In this document: in pieces, positions 8,163 through 15,364 of the stretch
Position numbering within the stretch: the stretch's first letter is position 1
How the letters are laid out: every line of letters starts with the position of its first letter
NCBI GenBank assembly: GCA_041738275.1
Contig: JBGSQD010000291.1
Span: 1-29,629, forward strand
DNA: 29,629 nt
From: JACPFJ01 sp041738275
Lineage (GTDB): Bacteria > Desulfobacterota > Desulfuromonadia > Geobacterales > Pseudopelobacteraceae
Direction: 5' to 3'
Notes under the pieces: generated by a model
Seen by the model: only the letters and a program-made list of their open reading frames with translations
Told to the model about the DNA's origin: nothing
The model's database searches: none
Translations under genes and position numbers: made by a program

Positions 8163-8954
8163 CTATTTTATTATTGCCTGTCCTGTCATCTGCCCTCCCT
8201 GACCGCCGAGATGATAATAGAGGAGCCCAAGATATTCCCGTAGTGCGGTTGCTGTGCAATGCAGAGCCCTGGATTCCGGCAGCAGATTAGCCCAGATAAA
8301 GGTTCGCTCAGGTGTGGTAATGAAGTTGGCCGGCACCGGTGTTATTGCAATTCCTGCTCGCCGGAATGCCTCCAGGGAACGTCGCATGTGAAAAGCGGAG
8401 GTGACCAGCAGCGGCTGTCGGAAGCGGTGCTGTTGCAGGATCGCCCTGCTGAAACGGGCGTTTTCCATGGTGTCGCGGCTTTTGTCCTCTACCAGGATCT
8501 GATGGGCCGGAACACCCAGGTCCAGCAGGAAACGCCTGACTACCGGCGCCTCTGCCGAGCGGCCGGCATAAACCGCTCCTCCTGTAACCAGGATCGGCAC
8601 GTTCAGTTGTCGGTGCAGGCGGATTGCCGTGACCATGCGGGGCATCATTGCCTCGGATGGTGCACCGCTGCCGGTGATATCGGGAACTTTGTCATTGAGT
8701 CCGCCTCCCAGTAGGACAATGACGTCACCCTTCGTCCGGGTCGGGATGGTAAGACCATGTTCCAGACGGCTGATCAGTGCGTCGGCCACCAGGGATGTGG
8801 ACAGTACCCAGATCAGAAGCGCCAGGAGTAGGCAATTGCAGGCTGCAAGCGTGCGGCGAAGACGTCCGAGCCACCAGGACGCAACAAGCAGGATCAGAAT
8901 AAACATGCCAGGCGGGAGCAGGGCGGCGCAAATGCATTTTTTCAGGAAAAACAT
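8163..8954 (-). CDS. YdcF/ElyC-type DUF218 membrane protein
   Basis: A 263-residue inner-membrane protein. The N-terminus has two hydrophobic segments (about 10-28 and 37-58), followed by a periplasmic DUF218 domain: DVIVLLGGG (77-85), PRMVTAIRLH, VPILVTGGAVY, a Glu/Asp-rich DTMENARFS and LLVTSAFHMRRSLEAFRRAGI. This architecture fits ElyC, which in E. coli affects envelope integrity and use of the undecaprenyl-phosphate carrier, and the related SanA/YdcF group. The biochemical reaction is not established in the family. Weak ribosome site (AAGG about ten bases upstream), but the N-terminal start agrees with relatives. It lies about 70 bp upstream of the CvfB-like gene and could be co-transcribed. 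Confidence 0.85.
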   Translation of the reverse strand: MFFLKKCICAALLPPGMFILILLVASWWLGRLRRTLAACNCLLLALLIWVLSTSLVADALISRLEHGLTIPTRTKGDVIVLLGGGLNDKVPDITGSGAPSEAMMPRMVTAIRLHRQLNVPILVTGGAVYAGRSAEAPVVRRFLLDLGVPAHQILVEDKSRDTMENARFSRAILQQHRFRQPLLVTSAFHMRRSLEAFRRAGIAITPVPANFITTPERTFIWANLLPESRALHCTATALREYLGLLYYHLGGQGGQMTGQAIIK

Positions 8955-9050
8955 ATTCTGGTCTGCCTTATCTGGCGTAGTGCTACAGAAACACAGCTGT
9001 TTTTGGTTGCGGGTATACGCAAGGATTCCTTCTTCTTCATCTTGTTCACG

Positions 9051-9389
9051 CTACGCCTTCTTAACGAACCCGGATTTCAGTTGCATTGCGCCGATGCCGT
9101 CAATCTTGCAGTCGATATCATGGTCACCGGAGATGAGACGAATATTTTTCACCTTGGTTCCGACCTTGACAGATATTGATGAACCCTTGATCTTCAGATC
9201 CTTGATGACGGTAACCGAATCGCCGTCATTGAGTATATTCCCGAAGGCGTCGCGCACAATTGTTTCGGCATCCGCGCTTTCAGCGGCGGTCTTTGGCCAT
9301 TCATGGCCGCATTCCGGACAGACGTACATCTCTCCGTCTTCGTAGGTGTATTCCGAACTGCATGTGGGACATTTTGGAGAAATATTCAT
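9051..9389 (-). CDS. PhnA/YjdM-family zinc-ribbon protein
   Basis: A 112-residue cytoplasmic protein. The N-terminus is a zinc ribbon, CPTCSSEYTYEDGEMYVCPECGHEW, with two CxxC pairs, followed by the strongly conserved YjdM/PhnA domain: RDAFGNILNDGDSVTVIKDL, KGSSISVKVGTKVKNIRL, then DHDIDCKIDGIGAMQLKSGFVKK at the C-terminus. The family was named after the phn operon of E. coli but has no demonstrated part in phosphonate breakdown, and nothing here links it to phosphonate genes. Clear ribosome site AAAGGA before the ATG. An 8-bp inverted repeat lies about 45-80 bp upstream of the start. Confidence 0.92.
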   Translation of the reverse strand: MNISPKCPTCSSEYTYEDGEMYVCPECGHEWPKTAAESADAETIVRDAFGNILNDGDSVTVIKDLKIKGSSISVKVGTKVKNIRLISGDHDIDCKIDGIGAMQLKSGFVKKA

Positions 9390-9434
9390 GATATTCCTTT
9401 CTGGTTAGTGTGGGATTTGTGGAAATTGATTCTC

Positions 9435-9470
9435 ATATCACTGTAATTTGAAAGTTATCAAGAGTGATAT
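9435..9470. repeat. Inverted repeat upstream of the phnA/yjdM-like gene
   Basis: ATATCACT (9435-9442) and AGTGATAT (9463-9470) are perfect inverted arms separated by 20 bases, in AT-rich DNA between the kinase gene end and the PhnA-like start. It could be an operator for the minus-strand gene; no T-run follows, so a terminator is less likely. Confidence 0.35.
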
Positions 9471-9616
9471 CATATCAATTGTTGGAATTTAATTATGTTG
9501 GGAAAAATAATGAGGGTCGTAGATACTGTTTCTGTCAATTTATCCAGCTTCTGTGAATCATCTGATTCAATGGGAAAGGATGTATAAGGTTCCATTGATG
9601 GTTGTATTACTGATTA

Positions 9617-11044
9617 TTACCCTGTAAAGCCTATCGCCTTAATAAACTTTTTCCGGTCATTTTCATCCGGGATGTTATCTGCCAGTTGTTCGTAAAACTC
9701 CCGAATATTAGTACACTGGCTCGCAGCGCGTTTTACTACGACTTTTGAAATTGGGCCAAGAAAAGACGAAAGTTCGCGGGTGGCAGAATCAATTTTTTCA
9801 TCGCTGATTATTTGTCCGGAGAAGGCAATAATTGGTTTATTGTTTTCGTCAGCATGGGGTCCGGTAGAAGGGGTACCCAGCGAAACGGCATTTGTATTGC
9901 TAATGCCTTGCCGCCGAAATTTCAAAAATGCCGACCGGTCTTCACTATTGTCCAGTTCCTCAGCCAGCCTCAAATAGAGTGTATCGGGATCAGTCGTTGC
10001 AATAGCGGCATTTTTAACCATGATATGCGAAAAAGGACCAACGAATTCGGCCAATTGTTTTTCGATATTTTTCAAGACCAGCGGATCCCAGCCGAGAGGA
10101 GTGAGACTTTTATCAATTGATACCGATTTGCTGGAAGAAACTTCGCCCGCATTTTGTACCTGTTGGCCAGCACCTGAAATACCCTCATGGATTATGGTAT
10201 CTTCTGAAACCGGTTTGACAAACGGAGAAGAATATATGTCCAGGAGCGCTTTTCTGAATTCACGTGCAGTGGAAAACCGGTCAGCAGGACTTTTTCTTAG
10301 CGCTTTTTCAACCAGATTATCATACTTTGAAATTATGGTGTTTGATGCCGTCAAAGACGGATGTGGCGCTGGTTGGTTGCAAACGCTGTATATTAACTGG
10401 TCATAATTGCCATTGAACGGCCTCAGTCCGGTTAATAATTGAAAAAACAGCACCCCGACCGAATATAGGTCAGCCCGGCAATCGGCCTGCTCACCGCGAA
10501 ACTGTTCCGGAGCCATGTAGCTGGGGGTGCCCATGATTAAACCGACTTCAGTTATCTCAGATGAGTAGATACGGGCAATACCGAAGTCGGCAATCTTAAT
10601 CATCCCATTTGACTTTAAAATGATATTGGCGGGTTTAATGTCTCGATGAATGACCCCCTGTTCATGGGCATGGTCAAGTGCATCCAGCAGTTGGGCAACA
10701 ATGCTTACAGAATCTTCAATGCTGAAACGTCTTCCTTGTGAAAAATATTCGTTCAGGTTATGGCCTTCTACAAACTCCATAACAAGAAAGACAAAATCCT
10801 CTTCTTCACCAAAATCGTAAACAGAGACAATGCCGTTATGAGATAGCCGACCGATAGCCTGCGCTTCGTGTTTGAAACGCTCCAGACTGTCATCGACATC
10901 ACTTGATACACGATCTCTGCGAATGGTTTTAAGTGCCACGGCACGGCGAATGAGCGGATCAAAGCCTTTGTAGACAAGACCCATGGAGCCTTTGCCTATA
11001 AGTTCAATAACTTCGTATTTTCCGATATATTTGGGCAGTTCCAT
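9617..11044 (-). CDS. Soluble Ser/Thr protein kinase with duplicated C-terminal domain
   Basis: A 475-residue Hanks-type kinase with no membrane segment. Motifs: glycine loop IGKGSMGLVYKG (16-27), ATP-binding Lys39 in VALKTI, HRDIKPANI (133-141, catalytic Asp135), DFGIAR (153-158) and the activation segment ending GTPSYMAPEQ (172-181). All catalytic residues are present, so it should be active. After a linker (about 275-320), two copies of one short domain follow, at about 323-376 and 419-470, sharing the pattern F-GP-S---VK-AA----T----Y--LA------DR--F-K. From memory this resembles a DUF found at the C-termini of other bacterial kinases and adenylate cyclases. The start codon directly follows the stop of the heme-sensor gene (TAGATG) without its own ribosome site, so the two are translationally coupled. 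It probably acts on targets downstream of that sensor. Confidence 0.9.
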   Translation of the reverse strand: MELPKYIGKYEVIELIGKGSMGLVYKGFDPLIRRAVALKTIRRDRVSSDVDDSLERFKHEAQAIGRLSHNGIVSVYDFGEEEDFVFLVMEFVEGHNLNEYFSQGRRFSIEDSVSIVAQLLDALDHAHEQGVIHRDIKPANIILKSNGMIKIADFGIARIYSSEITEVGLIMGTPSYMAPEQFRGEQADCRADLYSVGVLFFQLLTGLRPFNGNYDQLIYSVCNQPAPHPSLTASNTIISKYDNLVEKALRKSPADRFSTAREFRKALLDIYSSPFVKPVSEDTIIHEGISGAGQQVQNAGEVSSSKSVSIDKSLTPLGWDPLVLKNIEKQLAEFVGPFSHIMVKNAAIATTDPDTLYLRLAEELDNSEDRSAFLKFRRQGISNTNAVSLGTPSTGPHADENNKPIIAFSGQIISDEKIDSATRELSSFLGPISKVVVKRAASQCTNIREFYEQLADNIPDENDRKKFIKAIGFTG

Positions 11045-11917
11045 CTAGTTGTCGAGCATCTTCATTGCTTTTTCCAGGCTCTTTTTCATTCGCCCGAAAG
11101 AGGTTGCCAGTCGTCCAATCTCATCGTTTCTTGTTGCCTTGAAAGCTGGTGTATCAAAGTCACCAAGGCTTACCTTGTCCGCCATTGCGGCGAGTTGTGT
11201 AACAGGTCGGATAACAATAAATGTCAGCATTAGATTCAATGCTACAAAAATGAACAGAAATACCGCAGTAAGCGAGACCATGAATATCTTGAATGCTTGA
11301 TCTGCCCGGGTCCGCGCTACCTTGGTTGGTACTGAAATTACCTGGGCACCGATTATTTCATCCATTTTCCAGCCAAATCCGTTTGCATTGCCGTATTGTT
11401 CGATCATGGTCCTCGGGGCAACGTCCACAGTGCTGTGGCATTTAAGACAGCCTTTGTCCTTTATTTGAATGGGGTGTGCCAAATATAGGGAACGACCTGT
11501 AGGTGTATCTCGTTCGCCGATCAATTCGACCTTTGCCCGTCCTTCACGAAATTGATTGACAATGTCGGCTTCCCAGTCAGTTGTTCGGTCCCGTGGAGTT
11601 GTTGGATTAAGTGTTGCTTCCTTGTAGCTGTAGTCTGGGAATTTCTTGTGGAGTATATTGAACGTTTCTGTAGCGGAGTAGGCGGGTACTGTTTGCGGCA
11701 GGAAAGAGTAGATCATCTGGTTGTCAAGCAATGGCTTGATCTGAGTGATGGTATAAGTGCGTTGCGCAAGTGCCGCCTCCATCATTACACGGGCATTCTG
11801 GATAATTTCGTCCCTGGCATTATTCTGAAGTAAAGTATGGGAAACTTTTCCTGCTACTAACAAGCCAAGTAGAAAGATCACAATAAATACCAGATTGAAT
11901 TTAATTATAAGTTTCAT
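11045..11917 (-). CDS. Membrane sensor with c-type-heme DUF3365 domain and HAMP
   Basis: A 290-residue transmembrane sensor. TM1 is at about residues 8-22, then a periplasmic DUF3365 (Tll0287-like, PAS-fold) domain carrying the c-type heme motif CLKCH (157-161), TM2 at about 211-236 (FMVSLTAVFLFIFVALNLML), and a HAMP linker (IRPVTQLAAMADKVSLGDFD to the end). There is no kinase, cyclase or methyl-accepting domain after the HAMP, so output must pass to another protein; the adjacent Ser/Thr kinase is the obvious candidate. Heme would allow sensing of redox state or gas ligands in the periplasm. A good AGGAG site precedes the ATG. It lies 43 bp downstream of the FecR-domain gene and directly abuts the kinase. 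Domain call is confident; ligand and partner are inference. Confidence 0.88.
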   Translation of the reverse strand: MKLIIKFNLVFIVIFLLGLLVAGKVSHTLLQNNARDEIIQNARVMMEAALAQRTYTITQIKPLLDNQMIYSFLPQTVPAYSATETFNILHKKFPDYSYKEATLNPTTPRDRTTDWEADIVNQFREGRAKVELIGERDTPTGRSLYLAHPIQIKDKGCLKCHSTVDVAPRTMIEQYGNANGFGWKMDEIIGAQVISVPTKVARTRADQAFKIFMVSLTAVFLFIFVALNLMLTFIVIRPVTQLAAMADKVSLGDFDTPAFKATRNDEIGRLATSFGRMKKSLEKAMKMLDN

Positions 11918-11960
11918 GATGGCTCCTTTAACGCATATTCACGGTCAAACCATTTCTAAC

Positions 11961-12953
11961 TCAAGGTGCTCCGGTACCGTGCTTTTTGTTCTGATCGGCA
12001 TTATTCGCAGGATAAAGCACATGTCCCCATTCTGGGTGTTTTGATAAGTCGCGTTCAAGAGATTTACGAAAAACTGCATCTTTGACTTTTGATCGCCACT
12101 GATAAGCAAAATATTTACGAACTTTCGGCGGACCGTTCAGCCACGGCTCAACCTCATCATAGGTGAAATTGCGTGGTTTGGCCCGTGGTGGGTTGCGATT
12201 ACCCAGTCTCGAAAGCAGATGCGGCAGAGGATCCCGAAATTGCATTGGCAGCACCGAAACAAAAGATTTCGGTGGTATAGCTGAAATTGACAGCTTGCGA
12301 CCGGTCTTTTGCAGACAATACTCACCCTCCCTGAGTTTCAATGTATTGCTCTCACCATTGATCCTTATTGTTCCAGACTCAACGAATACTTCGCTTTCTT
12401 TGTCAGATGCCAGAATTATACTTATCGCTTCATTGATAACTAAATCCAGATATTGTGTTTCAATCCGTAACGATTGGGCACCTTTAGGTACAACGATCTT
12501 GGCCGCCCCAGACAGCAAAAATAATTTGGTGGAATTCCGTTCATTATTTGATTGGGGAAACCAGAAGATTCGACTTGAACTTCCGAATGCTGCTCTGGCG
12601 CCGTCTAGAAATTCGACCTGTGCATGTGTATGCTCATTGAATTCCATGATATCTCCGGATTGAAGGGAAATACCTTTAGTTAGTGCATAGCGAGAGGTGC
12701 CCCTGATCAATACGCCACTACCATCCAGATGGGTGATATTAGCCTTTGATGACGCGAAGCTGACATTTGCGACGCAGACAACTATGACAAAAATGATACA
12801 TATTGCATTAATTATCCGCACGAAAGTCCCCAGCCGTGTCTTTAATTCACTTTTTTGTTTATGACATTTTTGTTTGTCAGATGTCAAGTTGCTGTGGCTT
12901 CGGGCATTAGTATTCGTGTCGTTTTTATAATTATTAAATGGTATTAACGGCAT
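11961..12953 (-). CDS. FecR-domain membrane-anchored protein, first gene of the sensor-kinase operon
   Basis: A 330-residue protein with one hydrophobic segment (about 46-67, IINAICIIFVIVVCVANVSF) that could act as an anchor or signal sequence, then a periplasmic FecR-type domain (SGVLIRGTSRYALTKGISLQ, GDIMEFNEHTHAQVEFLDGA, FLLSGAAKIVVPKG, and a second half with IRINGESNTLKLREGEYCL). The C-terminal about 90 residues are basic and unmatched (YDEVEPWLNGPPKVRKYFAY; SLERDLSKHPEWGHVLYP). The first 44 residues are hydrophilic and poorly supported by a ribosome site; a GTG at 12821 just before the hydrophobic segment is a plausible alternative start and would give a more normal signal peptide. FecR proteins usually pass a periplasmic signal to a sigma factor; none is here, so the role in this operon is open. 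Confidence 0.75.
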   Translation of the reverse strand: MPLIPFNNYKNDTNTNARSHSNLTSDKQKCHKQKSELKTRLGTFVRIINAICIIFVIVVCVANVSFASSKANITHLDGSGVLIRGTSRYALTKGISLQSGDIMEFNEHTHAQVEFLDGARAAFGSSSRIFWFPQSNNERNSTKLFLLSGAAKIVVPKGAQSLRIETQYLDLVINEAISIILASDKESEVFVESGTIRINGESNTLKLREGEYCLQKTGRKLSISAIPPKSFVSVLPMQFRDPLPHLLSRLGNRNPPRAKPRNFTYDEVEPWLNGPPKVRKYFAYQWRSKVKDAVFRKSLERDLSKHPEWGHVLYPANNADQNKKHGTGAP

Positions 12954-13050
12954 TCAAGTTATCAAGTTCAGATCCCATGTACTCAACTTGCAATCAAAGA
13001 ACAAGTCTAAATGGTCAATTATCCCAATGGATGCCCCACATTCGAGAGTG

Positions 13051-13059
13051 TGCTATAAT
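13051..13059 (+). promoter_or_regulatory. Extended -10 promoter of the small lipoprotein gene
   Basis: TGCTATAAT (TG at 13051-13052, perfect hexamer TATAAT at 13054-13059), 34 bases before the ATG at 13094. The position 17 bases upstream (ATGCCC) is a poor -35 box, as is common with extended -10 promoters. Same TGCTATAA core as before the ABC operon. Confidence 0.5.
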
Positions 13060-13093
13060 AAACTTAAATTCAGGTAACAGAAAAGGGGGTAAT

Positions 13094-13375
13094 ATGAAAA
13101 GCTTGTCACGTTTGGTGCTTATATCGTTATTCGTGGTGCTTATGCTCACAGCGTGTATCGTTCCGTCAAGACATGGAGGCGTTGACGTGTTATTGCCGCC
13201 ACCCCTCCCGGTGGTAATTGATCTGGGGCCGGATCGGTATTACCATCAGAACGGTTACAATTATTACTATCAGGGTGACCGCTGGCAGTATTCCAGGGAC
13301 AGGGACGGCTCACGGTCAGACCTGCCGAGATCCCACTGGCCAAAAGAGATCAGACACAGAGGCGATAGGAGATAA
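13094..13375 (+). CDS. Small Tyr/Arg-rich lipoprotein of unknown function
   Basis: The frame is open from 12938, but the start is set at the ATG at 13094 by the AAAGGGGG site just upstream and by the signal peptide that begins there. The 93-residue product has a lipobox LTAC with Cys21 (MKSLSRLVLISLFVVLMLTAC), so it should be lipidated and exported. The mature part is short: a Pro-rich segment (LLPPPLPVVIDLGPDRYY), then NGYNYYYQGDRWQYSRDRDG, then a basic tail. The Tyr-Tyr/GDRWQYS pattern recurs in small lipoproteins of related bacteria, as far as I recall, but has no known role. It has its own promoter and is convergent with the lipoprotein gene at 13476-14426. Confidence 0.8.
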   Translation: MKSLSRLVLISLFVVLMLTACIVPSRHGGVDVLLPPPLPVVIDLGPDRYYHQNGYNYYYQGDRWQYSRDRDGSRSDLPRSHWPKEIRHRGDRR

Positions 13376-13403
13376 GTGGCGCTAAGATTGCCACCTGAAA
13401 AAC

Positions 13404-13435
13404 AAACGGCCGCTTACCTGGGTAAGTGGCCGTTT
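13404..13435. terminator. Shared bidirectional terminator between convergent lipoprotein genes
   Basis: A 15-bp stem, AAACGGCCGCTTACC (13404-13418) against GGTAAGTGGCCGTTT (13421-13435), with one G-T wobble. On the minus strand it is followed by TTTGTTTTT, a good T tail for the gene ending at 13476; on the plus strand the tail is weak. Confidence 0.75.
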
Positions 13436-13475
13436 ATGCCTGCTAAGTAAATGTGGTAACCTGTCCCGGCTATAT

Positions 13476-14426
13476 CTACATCATCCCACCGGTCGATGTC
13501 CAGGTCCCGGTGGAAGCCGATGTTCGCCCCCCCATCATCCCGCCTGAAGTTCCCCCAGTCGTCCCGCCGGACATCCCGCCTGTAGTTCCTCCTGTCATCA
13601 CGCCCCGAAAGGCAGTTGACATGTTGCGGAATGGTTGCCCAGGAATAATGTTAGGAAGGTTTGTCTGCATGGTGCCCATCAAGTTTGTCATTGTCGTTTG
13701 GGTATTGGGACCAGACCCTTTGACAGAGGAAATATTGCTGAATATCGTACCCATCATGCCACGGTAGCGATTAACATCAACAGTGGTGGTTGCCCCGTTG
13801 TTACCCAAGACAGTGGACATCTGGCTTCCCATCAGTCCGGCCATGTTCTGGGCAGCGGTATGCATGTACGTGTTGTTGGCGGCAATGTAGTCGGCCATCA
13901 TATTAATGCCTGCTGCCAAGCCGAGTTTCGTACCCAGCTCGTTCATGGCATCCTGTATGGTGGCGTATTTGCCGGTTTCCATCAGTTCACGAATCTGTGA
14001 GGACATGGGACTGATAAAGTTACTGACTGTTCCGGAAACACCGTCAGTGGTGGAGTTAACGGCAACTGCATGCATACTGAGAACATATGTGCTGGCAACG
14101 GGCAAATTATTGTCCTTGTCGATTGTAACCCCTTTGGTCGCTATTGCCACAATCGGGTATTTACCCACATCGGCGGGGTCAATGAGCAGCGAATAAGCTC
14201 CGTTGGTGTCCGTAACAGCGTTAGGCTCACCTGCATCCAGCTGGTAATTGATGTTTTTGTCCAGAAATACCGTGGCGTTGACCAGGTAGCCATCTGCTAC
14301 CTTGCCGGTGATAGAGGTCGTTGAATTGTTGGAAGGGGTCACAGAGGAGCTTGTACCGCTGCTGCCACAACCAGCTATAATGATTGCCGAAATAATACTT
14401 AGTACTGCTGCTGACTGCATTTTCAT
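13476..14426 (-). CDS. Lipoprotein with N-terminal Ig-like domain and Gly/Thr/Met-rich tail (paralogue 1)
   Basis: A 316-residue predicted lipoprotein: lipobox IAGC with Cys20, then a Ser/Thr-rich spacer, then a module beginning SITGKVADGYLVNATVFLDK, continuing LDAGEPNAVTDTNGAYSLLI and DPADVGKYP, which resembles the carboxypeptidase-regulatory/Cna-B-type beta sandwich. A helical second half follows (FISPMSSQIRELMETGKYA, NMMADYIAANNTYMHTAAQN, DVNRYRGMMGTIFSN, GQPFRNMSTAFRGVM). The last 40 residues are low-complexity repeats of GG, T and M. It shares this whole layout with the gene just upstream (14495-15364) and is a tandem duplicate of it. Excellent ribosome site AAAGGAGA. It sits third in an operon led by a DUF6502 gene. 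Function unknown; envelope or surface location inferred. Confidence 0.85.
   Translation of the reverse strand: MKMQSAAVLSIISAIIIAGCGSSGTSSSVTPSNNSTTSITGKVADGYLVNATVFLDKNINYQLDAGEPNAVTDTNGAYSLLIDPADVGKYPIVAIATKGVTIDKDNNLPVASTYVLSMHAVAVNSTTDGVSGTVSNFISPMSSQIRELMETGKYATIQDAMNELGTKLGLAAGINMMADYIAANNTYMHTAAQNMAGLMGSQMSTVLGNNGATTTVDVNRYRGMMGTIFSNISSVKGSGPNTQTTMTNLMGTMQTNLPNIIPGQPFRNMSTAFRGVMTGGTTGGMSGGTTGGTSGGMMGGRTSASTGTWTSTGGMM
13525..13605 (-). repeat. Low-complexity repeat encoding the Gly/Thr/Met tail of paralogue 1
   Basis: Imperfect 9- to 12-base units (GGC-GGG-ATG/ACT types) encode the segment GGTTGGMSGGTTGGTSGGMM. The same DNA read on the plus strand would give a Pro-Pro-Val repeat, which is only its shadow. 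Paralogue 2 lacks this tail, so it arose or was lost after duplication. Confidence 0.6.
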
Positions 14427-14494
14427 GGTGATTCTCCTTTTGGTCTTGAACGAGTTGCGATTGTAACGTTTAGCCCGACTTATTCCCTTCCTGC

Positions 14495-15364
14495 CTATCT
14501 TCCCCCCATCATGCCCCGATAGGCGGATGACATATTCCGGTATGGTTGCCCCACAAGCGCCTGAGGCATGTTGGACAACATCGTTGTCATGGTGCTGTTG
14601 AGAACCATCATGCCGGTTTGAGGGTTAGTCCCCGTGACTGTTGTCATATTACTGAAAATCGTTCCCATCATGCTGCGGTAGCGATTGACGTCAACGGTCA
14701 TGGTTGAGCCGCCCGTGCCGATTATCTGTCCCATCTGGTTTCCCATAAGGGTTGCCATGTTCTGGGCAACGGTGTGCATGGCTGTGTTGTTGGTAGCAAT
14801 GTAATCAGCCATTGTGTTGGTTCCGGACGGTAGTCCCATCCTGGTATTCAAGGCGTCCGAGGCTTGTTGCATGGAGGTATATTTACCTGTTTCCATCATT
14901 TCGCGAAGTTGTGATGATATGGGGCTGATAAAGTTGCTGCTGACCGTACCGCTGACATTCTCTTTTGGCATGCTGAGGACATAGCTGCGTGTAACTGCAC
15001 TGTTTGTGTCCTTGTCGATGGTGACCCCTTGTAAAACCAACGCAACAAGGGGGTACCTGCCCACATCCGCAGGATCAATATTCAGCTTGTAGGCGCCATT
15101 TGCGTCTGTTGCAGTGGACGGTTCGCCCGCGGACAGTTGGTAGTTGCCGTTCTTGTCAAGGAACACCGTAGCGTTGACGAGATAACCATCGGCCACCTTG
15201 CCGGATATGGAAGTCGTAAAGCTGCCGGTACCTCCGGTGCCGACTCCGGCGACAGACCCGTCTCCGGCACTCTGACCGCATCCTGTGACGATGGCAGCGC
15301 TGACAAGACAGACGGCAATTAACCGCCATGCAGACCAATAATTAAGTAAGTAGCTGGATCTCAT
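14495..15364 (-). CDS. Lipoprotein with N-terminal Ig-like domain (paralogue 2)
   Basis: A 289-residue lipoprotein when started at the ATG at 15364, which overlaps the stop of the DUF6502 gene (ATGA) and has AAGGA upstream; the frame is open to 15415, but this would lengthen an already complete signal peptide. Lipobox VTGC with Cys29. The mature part matches paralogue 1: SISGKVADGYLVNATVFLDK, SAGEPSTATDANGAYKLNID, PADVGRYPLVALVLQGVTID, FISPISSQLREMMETGKYTS, TMADYIATNNTAMHTVAQNM, DVNRYRSMMGTIFSNMTTV and the C-terminus GQPYRNMSSAYRGMMGGR, where it stops without the long Gly-rich tail. Translational coupling to the DUF6502 gene suggests the two act together. Function unknown. Confidence 0.85.
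   Translation of the reverse strand: MRSSYLLNYWSAWRLIAVCLVSAAIVTGCGQSAGDGSVAGVGTGGTGSFTTSISGKVADGYLVNATVFLDKNGNYQLSAGEPSTATDANGAYKLNIDPADVGRYPLVALVLQGVTIDKDTNSAVTRSYVLSMPKENVSGTVSSNFISPISSQLREMMETGKYTSMQQASDALNTRMGLPSGTNTMADYIATNNTAMHTVAQNMATLMGNQMGQIIGTGGSTMTVDVNRYRSMMGTIFSNMTTVTGTNPQTGMMVLNSTMTTMLSNMPQALVGQPYRNMSSAYRGMMGGR

Noticed and set aside
13525..13605. Short repeats that might suggest a CRISPR array
   Set aside because: Units are 9-12 bases, contiguous, in frame within a lipoprotein gene, and encode a Gly-rich tail; there are no spacers.
13453..13767. Plus-strand ORF with Pro-Pro-Val repeats
   Set aside because: It is the complement of the Gly-rich tail of the minus-strand lipoprotein, which has a lipobox, ribosome site and a paralogue next to it.
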